From contig CAWDLK010000008.1 in NCBI GenBank assembly GCA_963803165.1, positions 189,768 through 253,767 of the forward strand: a stretch of 64,000 nucleotides of DNA. The letters run 5' to 3'. The DNA comes from Changshengia sp963803165 (lineage in GTDB: Bacteria; Chloroflexota; Dormibacteria; Aeolococcales; Aeolococcaceae). The translations under genes and the position numbers were made by a program. The notes under the pieces were generated by a model. The model did no database searches. It was given only the letters and a program-made list of their open reading frames with translations, and was not told the origin of the DNA. Shown piece after piece: positions 48,637 through 57,841 of the stretch (position 1 is its first letter; the number at the start of each line of letters is the position of its first letter).

Positions 48637-51378
48637 GTGCCCACCGACGACGGCGGAGCTGCCGCGCGGCCAACCCTGCTGCTCATCGACGGGCACGCGC
48701 TCGTCTACCGCGCCTTCTTCGCGATGCCGGCGCTCACCAACAGCCGGGGCGAGTTGACCAACGCCGTGTATGGCTTCACCTCGATGCTCCTCAAGGCCTT
48801 CACGGAGCACCGGCCCGTCTTCGCGATCGCAGCCTTTGACCCGCCCGGGCCGACCTTCCGCCATGAGGAGATGGCCGAGTACAAGGCCCAGCGCCCGCCC
48901 ATGCCCGCCGACCTCCGCCCCCAGGTCCGATGGGCGCGTGAGGTCGTGGCCGTCCTGGGCATCCCGGAGGTGGAGATCCCCACTTTCGAGGCCGACGACG
49001 TGATCGGCTCGCTCTCCGTCAGGGCGGTGGCGGCTGGACTGGACGTCATCATCGTCACCGGCGACATCGACACCCTCCAGCTGGTCAACGACCATGTGCG
49101 CGTGCTCATCAACCGGCGAGGGATCAGCGACACCATCGTCTACGACGTCGACGCGGTGCGGGACCGCTTCGGCTTCGACCCGCCGCTCGTCGTCGACTAC
49201 AAGGCCCTGCAGGGCGACGCCAGCGACAACATACCGGGCGTGCCCGGGGTCGGCGAGAAGACGGCGATGAACCTCATCCACGAGCACGGCCCGCTGGAGG
49301 CGATCCTCGACGCGGTTCCCCGGATGAAGCCGGGGAGGCTCCAGGCCAACCTCGCGGAGCACGCGGATCAGGCGCGCCTGAGCAAGCGGATGGCCACCAT
49401 CCAGTGCGACCTCGACGTGCCTCTCGACCTGGCCGGTGCCCGGGTGGGCGGCTACGACCAGCCCGCGGTGCACGCGCTCTTCGACCGGCTGGAGTTCCGC
49501 TCCCTGCTGCCCCGGCTGGGCGAGGCGCTCGGCTACGGCACCGCCCCGGTCACGGGCCCGCCTGGTCAGGGCGAGCTCGGCTTGGAGGCGGCGCCGGAGA
49601 CAGCGGCTGATGCGGTGATCGTGGAGGGCGAGGCCCAGCTCGCGGAGATGGCTCAATCGGTGGGCTCCGCAGGCCGATTCGCGCTCCGCACTGTGACCGC
49701 GGGCCCGGCTCGCACCGGCGCGCCGCTCGGGATCGCCGTCGCGCCGGTGGGGTCCCCCCGCACCTGGTGGGTGCCGCTGCCCGAGCACCGGGAGGCGATC
49801 GTCGCCCTGCTGGGCGACGCCTCCCTCACCGTCGACGGCTACGACCTCAAGCGCGAATGCCTCGCCTGGGGACCGGAGCTGCGGGCGACACTGGGTTTCG
49901 ACGTCATGCTGGCGGCCTACGTCGACAACCCGCGGGCCCGGGTCCTGTCGCTCAACGGGCTCGCCGCCGACCTCTGCGGCGCGCACCTGGAGACCGAGGA
50001 GGAGCTGCTCGGGAGCGGCCGCGGGCGCCGCCGGGTCGAGGAGCTGACGCCGGCCGAGCTGGCCGCCTACTACGGGCGCTGGGTGGGGCAGGTCGAGCCC
50101 GTCCGGGGAGTGCTCTCCACGCAGCTGACCGCCAGTGGCCTGCTGGAGCTCCACGACACGCTGGAGCTTCCGCTCGTCCCCATCCTCGCCGCCATGGAGC
50201 GGGTGGGCATCCTCGTCGACCGTGAGGCTCTCGCCGACATCTCCCGGGAGATGCAGGCGCGCATCGGCGCGCTGGAGGGTGAGGTCCACGACGCTGCCGG
50301 TCACCCCTTCAACCTCGGCAGCACCCAGCAGCTCGCCACCGTCCTCTACGACGAGCTGGGGCTCGCCGCTGGTCGGAAGACCAAGCTCGGCCGCAGCACC
50401 GACGCCGACAGCCTGGAAGCGCTCCGCGAGGAGCATCCGGTGGTCGACCTGGTGCTGGAGTGGCGGCAGCTCACCAAGCTCAAGAGCACCTACGTCGACG
50501 CCCTCCCCCTGCTCTGCGACGCGGACGGCCGGGTGCACACCTCCTTCAACCAGGCGGTGGCGGCGACCGGGCGGCTGTCGTCGGCGGACCCCAACCTCCA
50601 GAACGTCCCCGTCCGCACCGAGTGGGGCCAGCGCATCCGGCGTGCCTTCGTCGCCGGCCCCGGCCGTCGGCTGGTCTCGGCCGACTACTCCCAGATCGAG
50701 CTGCGGGTGCTCGCCCAGATGACCGGCGAGGAGCGGCTGATCGAGGCCTTCGCCCGCGGCGAGGACATCCACCGCCGCACCGCCGCCCAGGTCTACGGGA
50801 TCGACCCGGACGCGGTCACCCGCGACATGCGGCGGGTCGCCAAGGTGGTCAACTTCGGGGTGGTGTACGGGCTCTCCGACTTCGGCCTGGCCCGGGACAC
50901 CGGGATGTCCCGCGAGGAGGCGGCCGTCTTCATCCGTCAGTACTTCGAGAGCTTCCCCGCGGTCACCCGCTGGCTCGAGCAGACGCGGATGCACGCGCGT
51001 GAGTGGGGGTGGGTGGAGACCTTCACCGGCCGCCGCCGCCACCTGCCCGACATCCGGGCGGCCAACCGGCAGATGCGGATGGCCGCCGAGCGGATGGCGG
51101 TCAACATGCCCATCCAGGGCGGCGCGGCCGAGATCATGAAGAAGGCGATGATCGACTTCGACCGGGCGCTGCGGGCGCTCCGGGGGAGTGGCATCACCGC
51201 CCAGGTGCTGCTCCAGGTCCACGACGAGCTGGTGGTCGAGGCGCCCGGCGCGGAGGTCCCGGCGCTGGTGTCGCTGGTCCGGCGGGCCATGTCCGAAGCC
51301 TACCCGCTGGTCGTGCCCCTGGTGGTTGACGTCAAGATCGGCGACAACTGGCAGGAGATGACCCCCGTGGATGCCTGA
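48637..51378 (+). CDS. polA: DNA polymerase I
   Basis: About 913 residues with three modules. Residues 12-300: 5'-3' exonuclease (LLLIDGHALVYRAFFAMPAL, GDIDTLQLV, YKALQGDASDNIPGVPGVGE). Residues 330-500: a 3'-5' exonuclease-like domain lacking the DxE metal residues (reads FALRTVTAGPAR), so proofreading is likely absent. Residues 560-913: polymerase, with DYSQIELRVLAQMTGEERLI near 682 and QVHDELVVEAPG near 861. TACCAT lies seven bases before the GTG start. mutM overlaps its end by 8 bases, an Okazaki/repair pairing. Confidence 0.97.
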   Translation: MPTDDGGAAARPTLLLIDGHALVYRAFFAMPALTNSRGELTNAVYGFTSMLLKAFTEHRPVFAIAAFDPPGPTFRHEEMAEYKAQRPPMPADLRPQVRWAREVVAVLGIPEVEIPTFEADDVIGSLSVRAVAAGLDVIIVTGDIDTLQLVNDHVRVLINRRGISDTIVYDVDAVRDRFGFDPPLVVDYKALQGDASDNIPGVPGVGEKTAMNLIHEHGPLEAILDAVPRMKPGRLQANLAEHADQARLSKRMATIQCDLDVPLDLAGARVGGYDQPAVHALFDRLEFRSLLPRLGEALGYGTAPVTGPPGQGELGLEAAPETAADAVIVEGEAQLAEMAQSVGSAGRFALRTVTAGPARTGAPLGIAVAPVGSPRTWWVPLPEHREAIVALLGDASLTVDGYDLKRECLAWGPELRATLGFDVMLAAYVDNPRARVLSLNGLAADLCGAHLETEEELLGSGRGRRRVEELTPAELAAYYGRWVGQVEPVRGVLSTQLTASGLLELHDTLELPLVPILAAMERVGILVDREALADISREMQARIGALEGEVHDAAGHPFNLGSTQQLATVLYDELGLAAGRKTKLGRSTDADSLEALREEHPVVDLVLEWRQLTKLKSTYVDALPLLCDADGRVHTSFNQAVAATGRLSSADPNLQNVPVRTEWGQRIRRAFVAGPGRRLVSADYSQIELRVLAQMTGEERLIEAFARGEDIHRRTAAQVYGIDPDAVTRDMRRVAKVVNFGVVYGLSDFGLARDTGMSREEAAVFIRQYFESFPAVTRWLEQTRMHAREWGWVETFTGRRRHLPDIRAANRQMRMAAERMAVNMPIQGGAAEIMKKAMIDFDRALRALRGSGITAQVLLQVHDELVVEAPGAEVPALVSLVRRAMSEAYPLVVPLVVDVKIGDNWQEMTPVDA

Positions 51379-52195
51379 GCTTCCCGAGGTCGAGACCGTC
51401 GCCCGTGACCTGCGCGGGGAGCTGGTCCGGCGGCGCTTCGTCAGCGCCTGGGTGTCGCAGCCGGGTGTCCTGCGATTCCCCGGTGCTGAGGCGTTCACCG
51501 CCGCCCTGCCCGGGTGCACGGTCGAGGCGGTCGAGCGTCGGGGCAAGTACATCTTCTGCGCCGTCGGCGAGGGTGCGGCCCTCGTCTTCCATCTCGGCAT
51601 GACCGGTCACCTGAGGGTGGTGGCGGGCGATGCCGAGGTGGTCAAGCACACCCATCTCCGGGCGGAGCTCGACGACGGGCGGGAGCTGCGCTTCGACGAC
51701 GCCCGTCGCTTCGGCCGGGTCATGCTCGGAGCGCGGACGCTGCTCGAGGACCGGCGGGTGCTCCCCGCCCTCGGGGTGGAGCCCCTCTCCGACGAGTTCA
51801 CTCGCGACCTCCTCGACGGATTGATGCGGCGCACCACGCGGACGGTGAAGGCCGCGCTCCTCGACCAGTCGGGGATCGCCGGGCTGGGCAACATCTACGT
51901 CGACGAGGCCTGCCACCTCGCCGGGATCCGGCCGACGCGCCGGGCCAACCGCCTCACCCGCAGGGAGCGTCTCGCCCTCCACGCGGCGATCCGCGGCGTG
52001 CTGGGGAAGGCGATCGCCAACCGGGGCACGACCATCGACGACTACCGCGACCTCTGGGACGCGCGCGGGTCCCACCAGGAGGAGCTGCAGGTGTACGGCA
52101 GGGGAGGGGAGCCCTGCCTGCGCTGCGGCGCCGTGCTGCGCCGGAGGGTGGTGGCGGGACGGACGACCGTGTACTGCACCCGGTGCCAGCGGTGA
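51371..52195 (+). CDS. mutM: Formamidopyrimidine-DNA glycosylase
   Basis: Removes 8-oxoguanine and other oxidised purines. The 274-residue protein begins MPELPEVETVARDLRGELVR with catalytic Pro2 and Glu3, has VFHLGMTGHLRV and QSGIAGLGNIYVDEACHLAG, and ends in a zinc finger with Cys249, Cys252, Cys269 and Cys272. Its ATG overlaps the polA 3' end, so translation is coupled. Good match to Fpg rather than Nei. Confidence 0.96.
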   Translation: MPELPEVETVARDLRGELVRRRFVSAWVSQPGVLRFPGAEAFTAALPGCTVEAVERRGKYIFCAVGEGAALVFHLGMTGHLRVVAGDAEVVKHTHLRAELDDGRELRFDDARRFGRVMLGARTLLEDRRVLPALGVEPLSDEFTRDLLDGLMRRTTRTVKAALLDQSGIAGLGNIYVDEACHLAGIRPTRRANRLTRRERLALHAAIRGVLGKAIANRGTTIDDYRDLWDARGSHQEELQVYGRGGEPCLRCGAVLRRRVVAGRTTVYCTRCQR

Positions 52196-52236
52196 GGCTT
52201 GTCTTCCGGCGCTCGAGCGGGCATGGTAAGGCTCGG

Positions 52237-53223
52237 ATGTACCCGTTTGAACGCTTCACCGAGCAAGCCAAGAAGGTCCTCACCCTCGCCCAGCAGGAGG
52301 CGGAGCGCTCCCACCACTCCTACATCGGGACCGAGCACCTCCTGCTCGGACTGCTGCGCCAGGAGGAGGGCATCGCCGCCAAGGCGCTGCACCATCTGGG
52401 GCTCGAGATCGGCGCGGTGCGCAGCACCATCGACTCGGTCCTCGGCCGCAGCGAGCGGCTGATGATCCAGCAGATCATCCCCACCACCCGGGTCAAGAAG
52501 GTCATCGAGATCGCCTTCGAGGAGGCCCGCCGGATGGGCACCACCTACGTGGGCACGGAGCACCTCCTGGTCGGGTTGCTCATCGAGGGAGACGGCATCG
52601 CCGCCCACGTTCTCGATGACCTGGGTGCCAGCCTTGACAAGGTGCGGGGTGAGATCGATCGGCTCCACCACGAGATGCCCCCCGAGAGCGCGGCGGCTGC
52701 ACCGCAAGCGGGGCGGTCAGTCCTCGAGAGCTCGTTCGGTCCCCCATCCCACACCGTGACGAGCACCTTCATGCCGATCCCTCCCGGAGCACGGTTCGGC
52801 CGGTCGTCCCCGTACGGCGCTGAGGAGATGGGGCGCGCGGCACAGCGGCTGGCCGACGAGCAGCACACGGTCGCCGGCCCCGAGCACGTGCTGCTGGCCG
52901 CGCTCGACGCCGACCCCTTGGTGGGGCGGATGCTCGCAGCGCTGGGAATTGACGAGGCCAAGATCGCCGAGCTCCGGCGGATCGCCACCCCGCCCGACCG
53001 CCTCGTGACCATGCGACAGGAGTACGAGACCAGGTCCGCGGAGCTGGCGGGATCGTGGCAGGGCACTGGGCCGGGTGCCCCCGCGGAGCTGGCCGTGCTC
53101 AGAGGCGCGGCCGCTCAGGCGCTGCGCCGGCTCGGGGCCGAGCTGGCCGACGCGGAGCGCCGCTGGCGGGTCGGCGAGGAGCCAGCCTCCGGCGACCCGA
53201 GCCCGGACGAGGGTGCGCCGTAG
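52237..53223 (+). CDS. Clp N-domain protein without AAA+ modules (three Clp_N-like units)
   Basis: About 328 residues. Two canonical Clp_N repeats (YPFERFTEQAKKVLTLAQQE ... SYIGTEHLLLGLLRQEEGIA, then IEIAFEEARRMGTTYVGTEH LLVGLLIEGDGIA in pieces) occupy residues 1-150, as in ClpC. A Ser/Pro/Ala linker follows, then a third, weaker unit (EEMGRAAQRLADEQHTVAGP, EHVLLAALDADPLVGRMLAA) at about 205-260, and a helical tail. No Walker A or Walker B motif exists, so it cannot be an unfoldase. It resembles ClpC adaptors or chaperone-like ClpC N-terminal proteins. The gene lies between mutM and uvrB. Confidence 0.82.
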   Translation: MYPFERFTEQAKKVLTLAQQEAERSHHSYIGTEHLLLGLLRQEEGIAAKALHHLGLEIGAVRSTIDSVLGRSERLMIQQIIPTTRVKKVIEIAFEEARRMGTTYVGTEHLLVGLLIEGDGIAAHVLDDLGASLDKVRGEIDRLHHEMPPESAAAAPQAGRSVLESSFGPPSHTVTSTFMPIPPGARFGRSSPYGAEEMGRAAQRLADEQHTVAGPEHVLLAALDADPLVGRMLAALGIDEAKIAELRRIATPPDRLVTMRQEYETRSAELAGSWQGTGPGAPAELAVLRGAAAQALRRLGAELADAERRWRVGEEPASGDPSPDEGAP

Positions 53224-53226
53224 ACT
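53221..53226 (+). promoter_or_regulatory. -10 box of uvrB, leaderless arrangement
   Basis: TAGACT ends six bases before the GTG start of uvrB. It overlaps the stop codon (TAG) of the Clp_N gene. Confidence 0.5.
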
Positions 53227-53232
53227 GGCTCG

Positions 53233-55311
53233 GTGCCCCAGTTCGAGCTGACCTCCGCCTTCGCCCCGGCTGGCGACCAGCCCCAGGCCATCGCCGGCCT
53301 GCTGGAGAGCCTTCGCCAGGGCAACCGGGAGCAGACCCTGCTCGGCGTGACCGGGTCGGGCAAGACCTACACGGTCGCCCACCTCATCAATGAGCTCAAG
53401 CGGCCGACCCTGGTGCTCTCGCCCAACAAGACCCTGGCTGCCCAGCTCTGGGCCGAGTTCCGGGAGTTCTTCCCCCACAACGCGGTCGAGTTCTTCGTCT
53501 CCTACTACGACTACTACCAGCCCGAGGCCTACATCCCCCGCACCGACACCTACATCGAGAAGGACTCGTCGCGCAACGAGGAGATCGACCGGCTCCGCAA
53601 CAGTGCCACCCGGGCGCTGCTGACCCGCCGTGACGTCATCGTGGTGGCGTCGGTGTCCTGCATCTATGGCATCGGATCTCCCGAGAACTACCTGGGGGAG
53701 TCGATCTCGCTCCAGGTGGGTGAGAGCTGGCGGCGCGACATCCTGCTGCGCAAGCTCAGCGACCTCCAGTACAGCCGCAACGACACCGACTTCGGGCGCT
53801 CCCGATTCCGCGTGCGGGGCGACGTGCTCGACGTCCAGCCTGCCTACGAGGAGCTGGCGGTGCGGATCGAGCTCTTCGGTGACGAGATCGAGTCGATCCG
53901 AGAGTTCGACCCGCTGACCGGAGAGGTCGTGGCCCGGCGCGAGAGCGTCGCCATCTTCCCCGCCTCGCACTACGTGACCCCCGCCGAGGAGATGAAGGCG
54001 GCTCTCGAGAGGATCGAGGCCGAGCTGGAGCTGAGGGTCAGGGAGCTGGAGGAGCGGGGCAGGCTGCTGGAGGCCCAGCGGCTGCGCCAGCGCACCGGCT
54101 TCGACATGGAGATGATGCGGGAGACCGGCACCTGCGCCGGCATCGAGAACTACTCGCGCCACCTGACCGGCCGGGCCGCGGGGCAGCGCCCCTACTGCCT
54201 GCTCGACTTCCTGCCCGACGACTCGCTGATCGTGGTCGACGAGTCCCACGTCGCGGTGCCCCAGATCGGCGGGATGGCCAAGGGCGACCGGGCTCGCAAG
54301 ATCCCCCTGGTCGAGTACGGCTTCCGCCTGCCGTCCGCGATCGACAACCGCCCGCTGACCTTCGCCGAGTGGGACGAGATGGTCGGGCAGGTCGTCTACG
54401 TGAGTGCCACACCGGGCCCGTACGAGGAGCAGCACGCGAGCTGCACGGTGGAGCAGATCAACCGTCCCACCGGCCTGGTCGACCCGACCATCGAGGTCAA
54501 GCCCAGCGAGGGACAGATCGACGACCTTCTCGCCCAGGTCCGGCGCCGGATCGAGCGCGGTCACCGCTCCCTGATCACCACCCTGACCAAGAAGATGGCC
54601 GAGGACCTCACCGACTACCTCCGCGAGGCCGGGGTGAGGGCACGCTACCTGCACTCCGACGTCGAGACCATGGAGCGGGTGGAGATCATCCGCGACCTCC
54701 GCCTCGGGGTCTTCGACGTCCTGGTCGGCGTCAACCTGCTCCGTGAGGGTCTCGACCTCCCCGAGGTCGCCTTCATCGGCATCCTCGACGCGGACAAGGA
54801 GGGGTACCTGCGCGGGTTCCGCTCTCTGATCCAGACCATCGGGCGGGCGTCGCGCAACCTCGAGGGCCACATCGTCATGTACGCCGACGGGGTCAGCGAG
54901 GCGATGCGCCAGGCCATCGCCGAGACCGATCGCCGCCGGGCCATCCAGATGAAGCACAACCAGGATCACGGGATCACCCCGCAGACCATCGTCAAGGCCG
55001 TCTACCAGCTGGAGACCCATCGGGAGGAGCTGAGCGCTCGAGCCGCCAGCTTCCAGGAGCAATCGGGACTGCCGCCCGACGAGCTGCTCCGGCTCGCCAA
55101 GGACGTCGAGAAGGAGATGAAGCGCGCCGCCCGCGACCTCGAGTTCGAGCGCGCGGCGGAGCTGCGCGACCGGCTCACCGAGATCCGGAGGCGCATGGAG
55201 GAGGGGGGAGACGGCGACGGCGGCACGGTGTCGGCGGAGGGTCGGGCCGTCCCGGACCGAACCCGGACGGGTGCGGGCAGGGGTGGAGCCCGCCCGCGGC
55301 CCCGCCGCTGA
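53233..55311 (+). CDS. uvrB: UvrABC system protein B (excinuclease)
   Basis: The central damage-verifying helicase of nucleotide excision repair. A full 692-residue protein: GVTGSGKTYTVAHLINELKR (Walker A 38-45), YYDYYQPEAYIPRTDTYIEK (beta-hairpin), VVDESHVAVPQIGGM (DESH box), TTLTKKMAEDLTDYLREAGV, IGRASRNLEGHIVMYADGVS, and a C-terminal UVR motif. GTG start with TAGACT six bases upstream, so leaderless. The -10 abuts the Clp_N stop. uvrA and uvrC are elsewhere. Confidence 0.98.
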   Translation: MPQFELTSAFAPAGDQPQAIAGLLESLRQGNREQTLLGVTGSGKTYTVAHLINELKRPTLVLSPNKTLAAQLWAEFREFFPHNAVEFFVSYYDYYQPEAYIPRTDTYIEKDSSRNEEIDRLRNSATRALLTRRDVIVVASVSCIYGIGSPENYLGESISLQVGESWRRDILLRKLSDLQYSRNDTDFGRSRFRVRGDVLDVQPAYEELAVRIELFGDEIESIREFDPLTGEVVARRESVAIFPASHYVTPAEEMKAALERIEAELELRVRELEERGRLLEAQRLRQRTGFDMEMMRETGTCAGIENYSRHLTGRAAGQRPYCLLDFLPDDSLIVVDESHVAVPQIGGMAKGDRARKIPLVEYGFRLPSAIDNRPLTFAEWDEMVGQVVYVSATPGPYEEQHASCTVEQINRPTGLVDPTIEVKPSEGQIDDLLAQVRRRIERGHRSLITTLTKKMAEDLTDYLREAGVRARYLHSDVETMERVEIIRDLRLGVFDVLVGVNLLREGLDLPEVAFIGILDADKEGYLRGFRSLIQTIGRASRNLEGHIVMYADGVSEAMRQAIAETDRRRAIQMKHNQDHGITPQTIVKAVYQLETHREELSARAASFQEQSGLPPDELLRLAKDVEKEMKRAARDLEFERAAELRDRLTEIRRRMEEGGDGDGGTVSAEGRAVPDRTRTGAGRGGARPRPRR

Positions 55312-55429
55312 CAGCTCTCCGCCCGTCGTCGCGACGGGGCCGTCATCGAGCTTCCCGCGCCACCGGCCCACGCGGCAACCGATCTGTGACACGCGGACCA
55401 TCTGTCCGCCCCCTGCGCCGTCACGGCTT

Positions 55430-55441
55430 CGTCATATGACG
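55430..55441. promoter_or_regulatory. 12-bp perfect palindrome upstream of the Cys/His-rich gene
   Basis: CGTCATATGACG is a fully self-complementary 12-mer, 56 bases before the GTG at 55498. A nearby GCGGAC / GTCCGC hairpin occurs at about 55393. It could be a regulator site. Confidence 0.35.
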
Positions 55442-55497
55442 GCGACCACGCCGATTAGAACTCGAGAAACGTCCCGGTGACGCTGCGAGGAGACGGC

Positions 55498-56304
55498 GTG
55501 AAGATATGGAAGCGGCCGGCGCCGGCTGATCGGACGGCGCTGCAGCAGGAGGAGCCTCCGGCCGTCCCGACGCTGGCCTGGGACCTCGGGGACCAGTACT
55601 GCTCGGCCCGCGGCTGCACGCAGAAGACCGGTCTCGCCTGCAGCTACATCGACCGCCGCGAGCGTCCCTGTCCCACCGGCTGGTGTCCGGAACACCGCTA
55701 CATCACCCATGGCGCCGTGTTCTGTCCCACCCACGGACGCCTGCTCGACGGCACCGCGGACGAGTACCGCGAGTGCGTGCGGGTCGACCTCGGCAACGTC
55801 GTCCCGGTGGTGCTGGCCTGGATCGTCCAAGAGATCGACTCCGAGGTGTCAGCGACCATGCTCCAGCTGGCCATGGAGTGGCGGCAGGCGCTGGTGCTCG
55901 ACCCCGTCCACTTCGCCCTGGTCGGGGTGCAGCGGACACGCACCTGGGAGCGGGCCTGGAAGATCTGTGACAGCCTGGGGCCGACGCTGCGGGTGGCGAC
56001 CGTCATCGAGGAGGCCGAGCCGGAGGTCGTCGAGGCCCGCATCAACGCGCGCCCGATCATCCGTCTGGTCGTCCCGTGGCACGAGAGCCACGGCTTCGGC
56101 GAGATCCCGGAGACGGCCGCGGCTGCCCGCTCCGCGGTCCTCACCTTCAGGGAGAGGCTGCTGGCGGCCCTGGTCCGCGGCATCGCCGACTGGCGGCGGG
56201 ACAACCTCGGCAACCGCGAGGCGGGCGGCGCCGACCTGCGCGGCCTGGCCTGGCGCGGTTCGATCGGGCCGGCCGTGCCCCGGGTGCCTCCCCGGCAGCT
56301 CTGA
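55498..56304 (+). CDS. Cys/His-rich metal-binding-like protein, function unknown
   Basis: About 268 residues. The N-terminal third has a dense set of ligands: YCSARGCTQKTGLACSY, RPCPTGWCPEHRYITHG and FCPTHGRLL, with the spacing of a two-site zinc domain. The rest is a mixed alpha/beta domain (EIDSEVSATMLQLAMEWRQA, GPTLRVATVIEEAEPEVVEA, RLVVPWHESHGFGEIPE). AGGAG precedes the GTG start. I recognise no family. It is transcribed toward radA, whose own promoter lies in between. Confidence 0.62.
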   Translation: MKIWKRPAPADRTALQQEEPPAVPTLAWDLGDQYCSARGCTQKTGLACSYIDRRERPCPTGWCPEHRYITHGAVFCPTHGRLLDGTADEYRECVRVDLGNVVPVVLAWIVQEIDSEVSATMLQLAMEWRQALVLDPVHFALVGVQRTRTWERAWKICDSLGPTLRVATVIEEAEPEVVEARINARPIIRLVVPWHESHGFGEIPETAAAARSAVLTFRERLLAALVRGIADWRRDNLGNREAGGADLRGLAWRGSIGPAVPRVPPRQL

Positions 56305-56321
56305 GGGAGCTCGACGGGCCG

Positions 56322-56350
56322 TTGTAGGGCGCACATGCGTTCGCTATACT
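56322..56350 (+). promoter_or_regulatory. Sigma-70-type promoter of radA, leaderless
   Basis: TTGTAG (56322-56327), 17-base spacer, TATACT (56345-56350). The -10 ends six bases before the radA ATG, so transcription should start at the start codon. This is the clearest example in the window with both boxes. Confidence 0.72.
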
Positions 56351-56356
56351 GGCGCG

Positions 56357-57790
56357 ATGAGCTCCGGAGGTCACGGGCAGCCGATCCGGGTCTTCGCGTG
56401 CCAGGGCTGCGGCTGGATCAGCCCCAAGTGGCAGGGCCGCTGCGGGGGCTGCGGCGAGTGGAACACGCTGACCGAGGCGGCCGGCGGAACGGGAGCCGCC
56501 CGGCGACGCAGCGGCTCGCCGCCCCGGGCGGTGCCGCTCGGTGAGGTCGGGACCCGGCATGCGCCGCGCCGCTCCACCGGGATGGGGGAGACCGATCGCG
56601 TGCTCGGAGGCGGCCTGGTCGAGGGCTCGCTGATCCTTCTCGGCGGTGACCCCGGGATCGGGAAGTCGACCCTCGCCCTCCAGCTGGCGCACCGCGTCGG
56701 TGCTGCGGACACCCCGGCCCTCTACTGCGCCGGGGAGGAGTCGCCCGCCCAGCTGGCCCTCCGGGCGGACCGGCTGGGCTGCCTCGACGATCGTGTGCTG
56801 GTGGTCGGCGAGACCGCCGTCGCCGGGTGCCTCGAGGCGATCGCCGCCGCCCGCCCGCCCCTCGCGATCGTGGACTCGGTGCAGACCCTCCACGATCCGG
56901 AGATCCCGGGACACCCGGGAAGCCCCTCCCAGGTCCGCTCGGCGGTGACCCGCCTCATGGCCTGTGCCAAGGAGACCGGGGTCCCCATCCTGCTGGTCGG
57001 GCACGTGACCAAGGACGGCGCCATCGCCGGCCCGCGGACCCTCGAGCACATGGTCGACGTCGTCCTCTATCTCGAGGGCGACCGCCACGGGGAGAACCGT
57101 CTCCTCCGCGGGCTCAAGAACCGTTTCGGCCCCGCCTCCGAGCTCGGCCTCTTCCGGCTCGCCGATGCGGGGATGGTGGAGATCGGCAGCGCCGGCCGCG
57201 CCTTCCTCGACGAGCAGAGCCTCTCGGTCCCGGGCAACGTCCTCACCGTGACCTCCGAGGGGTCGCGCGCGCTGGTGGTGGAGGTGCAGGCGCTGACCGT
57301 GCCCGTCGGCCACTCGATGACGCGCCGCACCGCCTGGGGGTACGACCCGGCTCGGCTCAACCTGCTGGTCGCCGTGCTCCAGCGGCGTGCCCGGCTGCCC
57401 CTCGGCCAGCGCGATGTCTTCCTCAACTGCGCGGGCGGGGTTCGCCTGGTGGAGCCGGGCGTCGACCTGGCTGCGGCCCTCGCGGTGTGGGGTGCCGAGA
57501 CCAACGCCGGGTGGGACCCTGGCACCGTCGCCATCGGGGAGGTGGGGCTGGGTGGTGAGATCCGCAGGGTCCGCTGCCTCGAGGCGCGGCTCGCCGAGGC
57601 GGCGGCGCTGGGGATCCGCCACGCGGTCGTCCCCGCCGGCCAGGAGGCGCAGGCGCCGCCCTCGGTCGAGTGCCACCCGGTCGGCGACCTCCAGGCCGCG
57701 GCCCGGCTCCTCCTCCCGGCTCCCGCCCGGCCGCGCGCGGTGCGCTCCGTGCCGCGCTGGATGGTGGAGGCGCCTGAAACCGTCGCGTGA
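56357..57790 (+). CDS. radA: DNA repair protein RadA
   Basis: A RecA-like branch-migration factor in recombination, about 477 residues. Zinc finger CQGC and CGGC at residues 15-18 and 29-32. Walker A GGDPGIGKSTLALQLA near 96-105, the RadA-specific KNRFGPASELGLFRLADAGM near 253, and a Lon-like C-terminal domain (FLNCAGGVRLVEPGVDLAAA). Its leaderless promoter is strong. It opens the conserved radA-yacL-ispD-ispF run; disA, often next, is absent. Confidence 0.96.
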   Translation: MSSGGHGQPIRVFACQGCGWISPKWQGRCGGCGEWNTLTEAAGGTGAARRRSGSPPRAVPLGEVGTRHAPRRSTGMGETDRVLGGGLVEGSLILLGGDPGIGKSTLALQLAHRVGAADTPALYCAGEESPAQLALRADRLGCLDDRVLVVGETAVAGCLEAIAAARPPLAIVDSVQTLHDPEIPGHPGSPSQVRSAVTRLMACAKETGVPILLVGHVTKDGAIAGPRTLEHMVDVVLYLEGDRHGENRLLRGLKNRFGPASELGLFRLADAGMVEIGSAGRAFLDEQSLSVPGNVLTVTSEGSRALVVEVQALTVPVGHSMTRRTAWGYDPARLNLLVAVLQRRARLPLGQRDVFLNCAGGVRLVEPGVDLAAALAVWGAETNAGWDPGTVAIGEVGLGGEIRRVRCLEARLAEAAALGIRHAVVPAGQEAQAPPSVECHPVGDLQAAARLLLPAPARPRAVRSVPRWMVEAPETVA

Positions 57791-57841
57791 CGAGCGGGTT
57801 TGGGGCCAGCGGTCTCCGCCCCCCTGTGCTTCAATCGGCCC

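Noticed and set aside
48568..51600. Long upstream extension of the bifunctional-nuclease frame
   Set aside because: Only the last 176 codons match DUF151, with a proper -10 and ATG at 48567; the rest is antisense to polA.
52717..55401. Minus-strand open frame of almost 900 codons opposite uvrB
   Set aside because: Antisense shadow of uvrB; the protein is Leu/Asp/Gly-biased with no domain.
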